In this document: piece by piece, positions 35,641 through 46,140 of the stretch
Numbering within the stretch: position 1 is the first letter of the stretch
Layout: each line of letters opens with the position of its first letter
DNA from: Calliphora vicina
Lineage: Eukaryota; Arthropoda; Insecta; Diptera; Calliphoridae
DNA: 64,000 nt
Direction of reading: 5' to 3'
Assembly: GCF_958450345.1 (NCBI RefSeq)
Contig: NC_088783.1
Location: 55,404,395 to 55,468,394 of the forward strand
The notes under the pieces: model-generated
Database searches by the model: none
Told to the model about the DNA's origin: nothing
The model's input: the letters and a program-made list of their open reading frames with translations, nothing else
Made by a program: the position numbers and the translations under genes

Positions 35641-36104
35641 TTATACCCTACACCACCATAGTGGGGAGGGTATAATGCGTTTGTGCAGATGTTTGTAACG
35701 CCCATATATATATCACCATTATATATATATCTCCACAAATTCCGCTCCAAATAAGTTTTATATACACAAAATTCATGTCACAAAATTTTGTTACGATCGG
35801 TCCATAATTAGTCATAGCTCCCATATAGACCTGCTTCCGAAAATCACTTTAATGTGCATAAATCGCTTAAAAATGTTGGTATACACACAAAATTCAACAT
35901 AGTTAACTTCAATATAGACTTAAATCACACGACGTAATTTCATGGTGATCGGTCCATTATTGGTCATAGCCCTCATATAAGGCCCACTTCCGAAATCACT
36001 CAAATATATAAATTATTGAAATTTTAAAAGAAAAATGTTTTTGCTCTTTTACTTAGTGTAGGGTATTATATGGTCGGGCTTGACCGACCATACTTTCTTA
36101 CTTG
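35641..36104 (-). mobile_element. Mini-me/Helentron-like element (family A, copy 4), internally deleted
   Basis: In plus-strand order it runs from TTATACCCTACACCACCATA to the hairpin TGGTCGGGCTTGACCGACCA (36071-36090) and ACTTTCTTACTTG. Both family ends are therefore intact. About 250 bp of the usual middle, including the GGACGGAC tract, are replaced by a short AT-rich stretch (35700-35735). This is the cleanest copy of both termini in the window. Confidence 0.85.
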
Positions 36105-37827
36105 TTTTTTTTTATAAAATTGTAAAGTTTACAATGCATGTAATTTCAACTATTCATATATTTTTAAGCGGATATCGGCTTTTACTAATTTAGGAATTAT
36201 TTGAAAGCTTATTATGCCCTCTTTAATTAGTACTATTGAAATGATTATTTTCTGTTGACAAATCGTTCAAAATTGAAATATAATTTCTACCCTTCCGATT
36301 TTTAACGGGTGCGTATGATTAATATTTCGATTTTTGAGCATATCTTCGACATTTATGAATATTTTTGAAAAATTGTTTTTGAGTCTATTTTTGGAATGTA
36401 TTAGAGATGTTTTCAATTTATTTCATTAAATTATCGCTATTCGTATTCGATTGATAGCAATTTGAAAATGTGTGTAAACAGATTTTTGAATCCAAAATTT
36501 TTTTTGAAAAAGTGTCTTCGATTTTTTGCATATAAAATTTGTAAAAACTCTAATTTTATAATAATAATGATTACAATGCTTAGAAACATATTAGGGAAAT
36601 ACAAAAATAAAAAATATTGCAAAAAAAAAAGACATTGGGGGCTTCAGGATAAGCTTCCAGGACTAAAAAATTAATTTGGTATAACTGATAAACCAGGATC
36701 GTTAATATTAATATCAGTCAATATCGATACCAATACCAACCATATGATGTACTTAAAACATCTATTATCAAAACTTGTAGCGAAAGGGTTAACAAAAATA
36801 TTACTTTTGTTAAAAGAAACATCAATGAAATTAAATGCAATTAATTCCTCTTTGAGTCCGATGCCATATGTATAAGCCATACATACAGAAATTGAAAAAT
36901 CCTTAAAATAATGACATATTTTGCTTTAGAGTATTTTCATATTGGATACACATATAGTCTATAGAACAGCCATAGGTAGAAAGAGAAATTTTAATTTGTA
37001 AATTGCCGAAAATCTTGTTTAGAATTTATAAAATTAAATTTTTTTAATTGCGATATTATTAGATTTTAATAAAATCGATTTTATTAATTTAGTAATTATT
37101 TAAAAGCTTATTATATTGGCCGACTTCATAAACGCTGTAATGCAAAGCAATTACAAGGCAAAGCAGTACTTTGTGACATTCATGAACGCATAAATGTTTT
37201 GTAAAGAATCATAAATAAAAACAGTTCACAAATTTGACAGATGCTGCGCATGGACAAGCATTACCATACAATAATGAACTTGCGCCTAAACAAAATCTAT
37301 TAATTTGTGTTAAAAAATTCGTTCAAAAATTAAATGCAATATCTGTCCCTTCGATTTTTAATATATTCTTCGGTACGTATGAGTGATATTTAATAAACAT
37401 AATTTATTGAAGGATTCTTTAAAAAATAAAATTTTTTCCACTAAGGGCTTTTAGTTTCTTCACATATTAGAGACTATGCGGAACCATTTACATATTTGAT
37501 TTGTTAATTTTATTAATTTATAAAACATTCGAATGTTTATAACGTCTTTTTTCTATTTCATATTAAAAAAAACATTACTTTCGTTCAAAAAAACGTTCAT
37601 TAAAGCAAACGCAAGAAATTTCATTTTGATTTTTTATGTGTAGTGCACTTCGTATGACCAATATTTAGTATTAATTTTTTAATGAAAAATAAACAAAATT
37701 TTTGCATAGCGTCTTTAGATTCTTTATATAAGCCTTATAGATCTTTCAGAGGGGTTAACAGTCAAACGAACTATCTCACTGAGCTCAATTTTTGACATTT
37801 GTGTTCAGTATACTCTGCCAAATCATC
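36105..37827. other. AT-rich sequence with partial copies of the family H motif block
   Basis: Two related segments, near 36185-36330 and 37078-37400, share ATTATTT-AAAGCTTATTAT and end in a C-GTATGA-T-ATATTT motif. The second appears to be interrupted at about 37118-37310 by unrelated, slightly GC-richer DNA. The open frame at 36671-36880 is unsupported. Confidence 0.5.
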
Positions 37828-38765
37828 ATGAATAGATTGACGCTTGAACAACGCTACAAAATTATAAAAATTGCTATGAAAATCAGTCATCGATTCACGC
37901 AACTTTTAGACAACTGTTTTATCGCAAAATTGTGTTCAGCAATGGGGCTCATTTGGGGCTCTATTACACGCAAGTGGCATCTTATTTCTTAAAAAATGAA
38001 GCCGAAGCTCATATTACGTTCAATGGAGATCGTTACCGCACCATGATCCTCGTTTTTTGTTTGAAAATATGGATGACATTGATCCGTGCAAGATGTGCGT
38101 TTCAACAGGATGACGCACGTGACATATGGCGACAGCAACTATCGATTTATTGAGATCAAAATGTAGCGATAACTTGATTTTGAGAAATGGACCTGTCAGT
38201 TGTCATTTAAGATCGTGCGATTTGACATCTCCCGATTATTTTCTTAAAATCAGTCATCGATTCGCGCAACTTTTGGACAACTGTTTTATCGCAAAATTGT
38301 CTTCAGCAATGGGGCTCATTTGGGGCTCCATTACACGCAGGTGGCATCTTATTTCTTCAAAAATTAAGCCGAAGCTCATATTATGTTCAATGGAGATCGT
38401 TACCGCACCATGATCAATGATTTTTTGTTTGAAAATATGGATGACATTGATCCGTGCAAGATGTGTGTTTCAACAGGATGACGCACGTGACATATGGCGA
38501 CAGAATCTATCGATTTATTGAGATCAAAATGTAGCGATAACTTGATTTTGAGAAATGGAGCTGTCAATTAGCATCCAAGGTCGAGCGATTTGACATCTCT
38601 CGATTATTTTCTGTGGGGCCACGTGAAGTCACTTGTTTATGCTGATAAACCAGCATCAACTGACGCCTTGGATGCCAACATTGTTCGTGTTATTAGCAAC
38701 TGCCAGATGGCGCGGTGGCCATATGTCCGAAATCATTTTCAAATCTATTTATCTTTTGATTAAAG
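37828..38765 (+). pseudogene. DD41D (rosa-like) transposase relic with internal duplication
   Basis: It begins MNRLTLEQRYKIIKIAMKI (37828), the N-terminal HTH start of the family. It then jumps by deletion to the catalytic core. QQDDAR followed by ATATIDLLRSKCSDNLILRN and RSCDLTSPDYFL give the second and third Asp blocks. Their Asp codons lie at 38109 and 38234, with 122 nt between, about 41 codons. After the second repeat unit the C-terminus follows as LWGHVKSLVYADKPASTDAL, DANIVRVISN and RGGHMSEIIFKS (about 38609-38755). Frameshifts and the missing first Asp region make it inactive. Confidence 0.85.
37881..38614 (+). repeat. Tandem duplication of 367 bp inside the transposase relic
   Basis: Unit 1 is 37881-38247 and unit 2 is 38248-38614. 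Both start AAATCAGTCATCGATTC and run to CGATTATTTTCT. They differ at scattered positions (for example CCTCG versus CAATG near 38050/38415, and GGACCTGTC versus GGAGCTGTC), so the duplication is not recent. Unit 2 leads into the correct downstream part of the gene. Confidence 0.9.
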
Positions 38766-41095
38766 TTTACTTTTTTGTGTTATTTTCTGCAATTTCAAGT
38801 TATGTAGAGCAACCTTTATTAGATATTTTATGCACGATCAAAGTCGAACAAATTTTATTTTTTTCAGGAGATGTCGCATATTCTTCACTTAGAATGCATT
38901 TTAAAGTAGATAGTCATCATTTAATATCGTGAATTAACATATTATCTTAATTATTAGATGTATTTTTATTGCATATATTCAATTTCACACCCTTCAATGG
39001 GAAGTACAGTGCGTATGAGTGATATTTATTATTCAGGTTTTCATTTCCAATTCTTTAAAACCATACATTTTTACATCTGCTGTTCATATTCTTCTCATTA
39101 TAAGGAAGGTTATTATGGATATTATTAAACATTTTCTTATACTATTTATTTCAATTTCCAAATATTTTTAGGGGTAGAAAAAGAAGACCCAATTTAAAAA
39201 AAAAATTATTTTTAACAAAAATGTTCAGTGAATTTTGTTGAATTCAGCTCAAATATCACTGATACACACTGTATAGATATTTAAAAGCACTTAAATTTCG
39301 TTTGTATGAAACCCCAAAAACATTTTATCTAAATTTCTGAATACAAATTTAAAATATTAAGGCATTTCTCAGCTGATCAAATAAACTTGCACATCTTTAT
39401 TACCAATATGCCTCAACATTTCACCTATCATCTTAAACCTACAACATGATGACATCTTTAAAATTGTTTACCATCATTAAAGCGTAAAATTGACAACAAA
39501 CAAATTCATCTTGATTATTGTTAAACGCCAATAATGCCAAGGAAAAAGAGACAGAAAAAACGAACGACAAATTTTAATTCCCCAACAAGCAGCTGCTTTA
39601 CAAAAAAAAAAATAACGATGACATTATTTGAAAAAAGAAGAAAATAAGAAAATCATAAACGTGCTTACCAATTTGTTTAAAGTTTGCCAGTTTTTTGCAC
39701 GTTAAACATATGACAGCAGGTGCCAAAAGGAAATACACAAACCTACACACACACCTACCAAACACAACTGTAGATGCATGCATGTGTCTTAAACACCAAC
39801 AACTAACATTTACACAATAGAGCGTAAAGAGAGAAAAGCTGGTATCATGGCAAGGAAATAGCAACCGTTGTCATGATAAACGATTATTGAGATTTATATC
39901 TATAAGCGTCTTAAAGATGTGGCATTGTTTTCTTTGCAACAACAAGGACTAGCAGTTAAAGTAACAGCAGCAACAGCAGCAGTAGTTATATATACAAAAA
40001 GGAAAACTAACAAAGGATGAGCACCTTGAAGCTGTCGTCTAAGGACAATAGAAAAATAAAAGCTAAACAAGGTATAAACTATATATTTTTTCCTTAAAAT
40101 AAATAAAAATTTAAGGGTCTGTTGTGTGTTTTTAAGCAGAAAAAAAAGAAGTGATTTGTTTAAAATATTACAAAAAACGTATAAGCATGATTTGAATTTT
40201 GTTGTTTGGTTGCGTCTAAAACTCAAACCCTTATCAAAATTCACGTGACTTGTGACTTTAGCAAAAACCACGACGACTACAACAACATTTTGTATAAGGA
40301 AGTTTAAGCAAATTTTCCTCTTGAAGGAGTTTTCACGCTTGTAGCGTAAAAATGCTAGCCAAGATTACTTTTGAGCAACAAAAAAAAACATCCTTATACA
40401 CAGACAAACTCTAAATTGCATATCCTTTCTTAAAGGAAGTGAAATACAAAAATATAAATAAACTTATAAGTTTATATGCAACACAGCAAGCAACCAGGCA
40501 AAGCAACACAACACAATACAATAAAAAAAGGTCGTTTCCTTGTCAGCAGAGTCATCATCAGCATCATCGTCATCTTAGTCAACGGGGCAACAACTTGCAC
40601 TAGACATGAGTTTTCTATTTTCCTTCATTACTTTCTTTTGCTGAGACTTAAAAGTAAACAAAATATAAGGTTGGACTTTAAGAAAAGTCTTAAGGAAAAT
40701 AAAGTCCAGAATCAGGGTGAATTCACCACAAAATAAGTGAAACTACTAGTAGAGAAATTGAAGGAAAAATATATATATTTTTTTAACAAAGAGACACAGA
40801 AAGCCACGTGTAATGGAAAAATAGTGCACAGTGCAGCAGATAACTAAATAAACATTATTATATATTTCTATATTAACTTTGTAAAATAGACAAATCCTGA
40901 ATACCTTCTTTATATGACTATAATTATAAAAATGATACTCGATTTAACTTTGATACACAATCACCTTTTCACCTTTGAGTTTTCAGAGTGTCTTTCTGAT
41001 TTTTCTCAAAATCAAATAGTGACAATTTTAGCAAAATCGGATAATGTTTAGATGTTGCTCTGATGGTCTTTCATCAGAGTCGTGGTGGCTCCATT
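38766..41095. other. AT-rich sequence, nothing recognised
   Basis: Contains one motif instance (39011-39030), a short CAGCAGCAACAGCAGCAG run (39966-39983) and several short open frames (39598-39864 and 39900-40271 on minus, 40476-40736 on plus). None of these shows a domain. Confidence 0.45.
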
Positions 41096-41099
41096 ACTC

Positions 41100-41555
41100 T
41101 TTTCATTAAATTTTAAATGATTTTTTCATAGACATGTGGCTGAATCTCACCGATACAGCATTGGTTTTCGTATTTGAAACTCGAGATTTAACAAAACCTC
41201 GCATGGCGTTAAATCGCATTATCTTGGTGGAAATCATTGCTGCAATAAAGCAATTGTTGCATGCGAGGTGTGGCAGGTGCCGCTGATTTGCTGAAACCAC
41301 ATGTCGTCATGTTCTTGTAACGAATGCCGTTCACATTCACTGCAATTTCGGCCTCATTACCAAAGACAGTTGCTCGTTGTGGTAGCATTTGTTTCTTTGC
41401 ATAACATGAGGAATTTTTGAGCACCAAATTCGACAATTTTGTGTATTAACGAAGCCATTCTGATGGAAATGCGCTTCATCGGAGTAGATGACTTTTTTCG
41501 AAAAAATGGCATTGACTTAACTTTGCTCCATTACCCATGGAAGGAATTGCCTGCA
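41100..41555 (-). pseudogene. DD41D transposase relic, catalytic and C-terminal part
   Basis: Minus-strand reading from about 41515 gives FFRKKVIYSDEAHFHQNGFV then NTQNCRIW (the first catalytic Asp, DEAHF). It continues with MLPQRATVFGNEAEIAVNVN, GIRYKNMTT and a frameshifted ATPRMQQLL segment that replaces the QQDGATCHTA block. It ends with IGEIQPHVYEKI (about 41130). The order fits the family. It is dead through shifts and loss of the second Asp. It is the 3' part of a copy whose 5' part lies at 44116-44330, beyond a TIR insertion and a satellite. Confidence 0.85.
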
Positions 41556-41560
41556 CTTTT

Positions 41561-42317
41561 TACCCAGTATGCAAAATGATTCGAAGTTATATCGAAAATG
41601 AATCATTTTTTCGTAAAATTTTATCGATATCGACTTCGATATAATGTCGAGAATGTGCGTGTTTTCCTAAGTAGAGTGCAGAGCGATAAAGAGTCGAAAA
41701 TCGTTTATTATTCTGATTCTAAATTTTATCGATATACTATACCTTTTTCGGTATTAAAAATGTTCTAAAATGAATCGATTTCGATTAAATATATGAACAA
41801 TTTCGTATACTTTATACCATCGAGCAATTTCTTCTTGAAATAATTCATATTCAATACCTTTATTATTATCCAATAATGTTACGTTAGATGTGTTTTCATT
41901 TTCAATTGCAATAAGCTCTGCACATATTTCTGATGTTTGCTGATTTTGAAGATTCTAATTGTCAAAAACAACATCAATAATTGGCTGCGCTTTTCTTTTA
42001 AGACGTCTTCGATCCATTTTTCGACTTAAACTATATTTTTATGAATATGTTATTGATAGGATAAGAAATAAAATTTTATTTTCTCACAAATTGACAAAAG
42101 AATAATATGTATGTATATGAATTTGTCAATTTGAGAAAAAATAAAATTTGACATTAAAATAACACTCGAACATTATTCGCCATTTCTATAAAATATTAAA
42201 ATACGGTATTCTAAAAAATGTAGATTAGATAGAGCATCATAATAAATTCATATTTTCGATTTTAATTCGAAATAAGTTCGATAAAAAGAACTGACTCGAA
42301 ATGTTGCATACGGGGTA
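41561..42317 (-). mobile_element. 757-bp TIR element with a decayed small ORF
   Basis: The ends are TACCCAGTATGCAAAAT on the left and the complement of ATGTTGCATACGGGGTA on the right, an imperfect 17-bp inverted repeat. The uninterrupted sequence is preserved in the duplicated fragment near 42880-42900 (GGAACGAATTACCGTCGCTT, then TGGTCTGCTG), so the element is a clean insertion. A nearly perfect 28-bp hairpin lies inside (arms 42070-42098 and 42122-42150). The minus strand carries an 88-codon frame with one stop. I do not recognise the family, and a target duplication is unclear (one or two extra T). Confidence 0.7.
41754..42017 (-). pseudogene. Small unidentified ORF (88 codons, one internal stop) of the TIR element
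   Basis: The start is ATG at 42017 and the stop is TAA at 41754. The peptide begins MDRRRLKRKAQPIIDVVFDN, then TAG at codon 21. It continues with NLQNQQTSEICAELIA, LLDNNKGIEYELFQEEIARW and a basic RNRF near the end. The frame is otherwise open, in AT-rich DNA where a frame this long is not expected often. The basic N-terminus could be a DNA-binding or nuclear targeting segment of a transposase exon. That is inference; no family was recognised. Confidence 0.45.
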
Positions 42318-44115
42318 TGGTCTGCTGAGAATATTGAATTTTGTACGCAAGTTCAGGTTCTAATTCAGGTTCTGGTTTAGCTTCTAGTTCAGGCTCTATT
42401 TCAGGTTCTAGTTTAGGTTCTACTACAGCTTCTTATTCGTGATCTAATTTAGATTCTAAATAGTTCAGGTTCCAGTTCAGGTTCTAGTTCAGGCTCTATT
42501 TTATATTCTATTTCAGGGTCTAGTTTAGGTTGTACTTCAGCTTCTAGTTTAGGTTGTACTAAAGCTTCTTGTTCACGATCTAGTTTAGATTATAAATAGT
42601 TCAGGTTCTAGTTCAGGCTCTATTTCAGGTTCTAGTTCAGGTTCTACTTCAGCTTCTTGTTAAGGATCTACTTCAGGTTATAGCCCAGGTTTAGGTTCTA
42701 ATTCAGTTGCTCGTTGTGGGAGCATTTGTTTCTTTGGATTGCATGAGGAATTTTTGAGCCCCAAATTCGTCAATTTAATGTATTAACGAAGCCATTCAGA
42801 TGGAAATGCGCTTCGTCGGAGTAGATGACTTTTTTCGAAAAATTAGCATTGACTTTGCTTCATTACCCATGGAACGAATTACCGTCGCTTTGGTCTGCTG
42901 AGAAAGTTGAATTTTGGACGCAAGTTCAAGTTCTAATTCAGATTCTGGTTTAGCTTCTAGTTCAGGCTCTATTTAAGGTTCTAGTTTATTTTTTACTACA
43001 GCTTCTAGTTCATGTTCTAGTTCAGGCTCTACTTCAGCTTTTTGTTCATGATCTAGTTTAGATTCTAAATAGTTCAGGTTTCAGTTCAGGCTCTAGTTCA
43101 GGTTCTAGTTTAGGTTCTACTACAGCTTCTAGTTCATGATCTAGTTTAGATTCTAAATAGTTCATGTTCTAGTTCAGGCTCTAGTTCAGGCTCCATTTTA
43201 TATTCTATTTCATGGTCTACTTCAGATTCTACTTCATCTTCTAGTTTAGGTTCTACTGCAGCTTCTTCTTCAGGTTCTACATCAGCTTTTTGTTCAGGAT
43301 CTACTTCAGGTTATATTCAGGTTTAGGTTCTAGTTCAGGTTCTGGTTCTGCTTATAGTTTAGGTTATACTACAGCTTCTTGTTCATGATCTAGTTTAGAT
43401 TCTAAATAGTTCAAGTTCCAGTTTAGGTTCTAGTTCAGGCTCTATTTTAGATTCTATTTCAGGTTCCAGTTTAGGTTCTACTACAGCTTCTTGTTCAGGA
43501 TCTAGTTTAGATTCTAAATAGTTCTGGTTCCAGTTCAGGTTCTAGTTCAGACTCTAGTTCAGGTTCTAGTTTAGGTTCTATTACATCTTCTTGTTCAGGA
43601 TCTAGATTAGATTCTAAATAGTTCAGGTTCTTGTTCGGGCTCTTTTTTAGGTTTTACTTCAGCTTCTTGTTCAGGATCTAGTTCAGGTTCTAGTTTAGGT
43701 TCTAAATAGCTCAGGTTGTACTTCAATCTCTAGTTCAGGTTATAGTCCAGGCTTAGGTTCTAGTTCTGGTTCTTGGTCAGAATCTAGTTTAGATTCTAAA
43801 TTGTTCAGATTATAGTTCAGGCTCTACTTCAGCTTCTTGTTCAGGATCTACTTCAGGTTATAGTCCAGGTTTAGGTTCTAGTTTAGGTTCTACAACAGAT
43901 TCTTGTGCATGATCTAGTTTAGATTCAAAATAGTTCAAGTTCTAGTTTAGGCTCTAGTTCAGGCTCTATTTTAGATTCTATTTCAGGTTCTAGTTAAGAT
44001 TATACTTCAGCTTCTTTTTCATGATCTAGTTTGGCTTCTTAATAGCACAGGTTCAACTTCAGTCTCTAGTTCAGGTTATAGTCCATGCTTAGGTTCTAGT
44101 TCTGGTTATACTGAA
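42318..44115. repeat. Satellite array of 12-bp units (CAGGTTCTAGTT) with higher-order structure
   Basis: Degenerate 12-bp units (CAGGTTCTAGTT, CAGCTTCTAGTT, CAGGCTCTATTT and similar) run in two blocks, 42345-42695 and 42922-44110. Larger units recur: GATCTAGTTTAGATTCTAAA plus TAGTTCAGGTTC appears near 42585, 43052, 43138, 43388, 43499, 43599, 43784 and 43912. This points to amplification in steps. The blocks are separated by a transposase fragment (42705-42885). The array occupies the interior of a DD41D transposase gene. Confidence 0.9.
42705..42885 (-). pseudogene. DD41D transposase fragment embedded in the satellite
   Basis: Near-identical to 41365-41540: the complement encodes the SDEAHFHLNGFVN region and the QRKQMLPQRAT segment. 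With it, the following TGGTCTGCTGAGAA...ACGCAAGTTCA and the first satellite units are repeated (42319-42420 versus 42895-42995), giving a 576-bp higher-order duplication made of transposase plus satellite. Confidence 0.85.
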
Positions 44116-44330
44116 GTTCTTGAGAATGATGCTGGATTGATGATTTCGGGGTTTCGGCAACACTCTCGTTTACAGCAGAAATATTTTTAAGAGACCGACC
44201 AGTACGTTGATGCACCGACCCACGTTCTTTAAATTTTTAGATCTCTCTTCGAATTGTTGACACTCTCTTGACTGGAAATTCTTCGAAGTTTGCAATTTAT
44301 TGTTGAACTTAAATGAAAGTTAATTTCGTT
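44116..44330 (-). pseudogene. DD41D transposase N-terminal region
   Basis: Minus-strand reading gives VKRVSTIRREI, then RGSVHQRTGRSLKNISAVNE, SVAETPKSSIQHHSQELQ (44255-44110). This matches the linker between the two DNA-binding parts of the family (R-GRS-ENI-AV-ESVAEDP--SI-RRSQEL). It stops where the satellite starts. Together with 41100-41555 it makes one transposase gene, minus strand, opened by a satellite. Confidence 0.85.
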
Positions 44331-45660
44331 CTATTACGATGTCATAATTAAAAATTTTATTTTCATAAAATCAAATGCAATTATTTCTTTTGCGGATTTA
44401 TTTACAAAATATTTTGATTTTGATCTTTGGGATAATCAGTTTGTGATAAGATTTAAAAAAGCTTTTTGCATGTAGATTGAAGCCATAACTGATAAAGTTG
44501 GATAGATGTTGTATAGCTATATAGATGAATTCAAAGTGATTTTTTTTTAAATTCCAAACAGATAATTCTTAAAGATTCTTGAAAATTTACTCATTACGAT
44601 ATTTAAAAATTGGAACATCCGAAAATTATTCTAACATATTGCTTTCCGGAATTTTTGTATTTTGTTTTGAACAAGAAATACCTTTTACAAAATAGAGTTT
44701 AGCCAAAGCTTAATTTTAAAATACTTACATTGGATGTAGCTCATCAAAATACTTATTTAAATTCTTGTGTTAATATTTATTCCAATAGAATATATTTGGT
44801 AAACATCTGCAAAGAAAATAATGAAAACAAAAATTGGTAATGTTTTATCTCCAACTATGGATTCGATCTTTGAAATAAAATTAAAATAATTTAATTTCAA
44901 CCACTGTTTAAAATCCTACACCACCTTTAAAATTTCTCCAAAAAACTTACACAATTGTAATCAAAATCACAAACACACTGTGCGTAACATTTTCACTTTT
45001 TTTTCATTATTTTATTACAATTTTGTTCCAACTACAGCCAGGTTACTTTATCATGGCAACATTTTTTTTTTGTTACATCTATTATTTTATAACACTCAGA
45101 TTTCCATGTAGAGCAGAAAATTGAAAAATACACTGCAGGCGGAATATTTACAATCTCCAGACAGACATGTCAAACCGAAAGCAGAAGTCAAACTAGTATT
45201 TTTTCCAGATTTTTTTTTTTTTAATATTATTTTAAGAACAAGGCAAAAAGTTGAGGACAAGAAAGTAAGGAAAAAAAAGTAACAGGAAATCCAAATCAAC
45301 TAGGATACTAAATAAAGCAAGACATGTTGCTTGTTTTTTGTGTTTTGTTATTTTTCTGGAGAGAAGAAAGAGGAGGCGTTAGAACAACAAATCCACTTGA
45401 AGCTTATGTAAGCGTAATACCATGGTGTGTGAGATTACTCACACACTGGTAGTTACACTCACATATTTTTTAGTTTATATATATGTACTTATTACGGTAG
45501 CCCTTATTTTGCATTTTATGTACTCTTAGAATATTATTTACTACATAAACGATATTTAAGTACATTTTTCTAGATTAGGAACCTCGTTTGTAAGCCATAT
45601 TAAAATGTCTCCTTTTTTGCAATTTGCTTAGTTATTATTTTTACCAAAAAATAAGTTTTC
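44331..45660. other. AT-rich sequence, nothing recognised
   Basis: No coding or named repeat sequence. A short inverted stretch, GTGTGTGAGATTACTCACAC (45425-45444), could form a hairpin. Confidence 0.45.
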
Positions 45661-45664
45661 TGAA

Positions 45665-46140
45665 AAAGTACTAAAAAATAGTACTTTTTAAAAAAATCAT
45701 TATTTATGTTTTTTTTGCACAACAATTTTATTTTAAAAGAAAAAATACATAAAAAACTTTTTTTAAAATAAGTAGTAGAAATACTACTTTTTTAAAAAAT
45801 CATTACAAATGATATTTTTTAAAGAAAATTAAATTTTTAAAGCAAAAATACATAGAATTTCACTATTTACCATTAGTAGTAGAAATACTACTTTTTTAAA
45901 AATTTGGTATACAAGTAAAATGTTGCCCAATTAAAACTGATTTTCAGATTAACATATTAGTATTTCTAGTACGCAAACCTTTTAAAAAGTACTTTTGACG
46001 AAAAGTAGTAAAAATACTACTTTTTCAAAAAATCATTTTTAGCAGACAAATTCACGAAATTATCACTAATTCCAGCTTTAAATGAAAATAACTATTTTTG
46101 GTGCACAAAAAAATAAGTAGTAGAAATACTACTTTTTTCA
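45665..46140. repeat. Degenerate repeats, each with an AGTAGTA-AAATACTACT hairpin and T run
   Basis: The hairpin AGTAGTAGAAATACTACT followed by TTTTTT occurs at about 45772, 45873, 46005 (with AAAAA loop) and 46111, with a weaker one near 45677. Spacing is 95-132 bp. AAAAAATCATT often follows. Sequences between are AT-rich and poorly conserved. An inverted version of the half-site (TAGTATTTCTAGTA) occurs near 45957. Confidence 0.75.

Noticed and set aside
39598..40736. Cluster of 86-123 codon frames as a possible small-gene region
   Set aside because: No start context, domain, or shared codon bias; they overlap on both strands.
42318..44115. CRISPR-like or coding repeat array
   Set aside because: Units are 12 bp with no unique spacers, and stops occur in all frames; it is a degenerate satellite.
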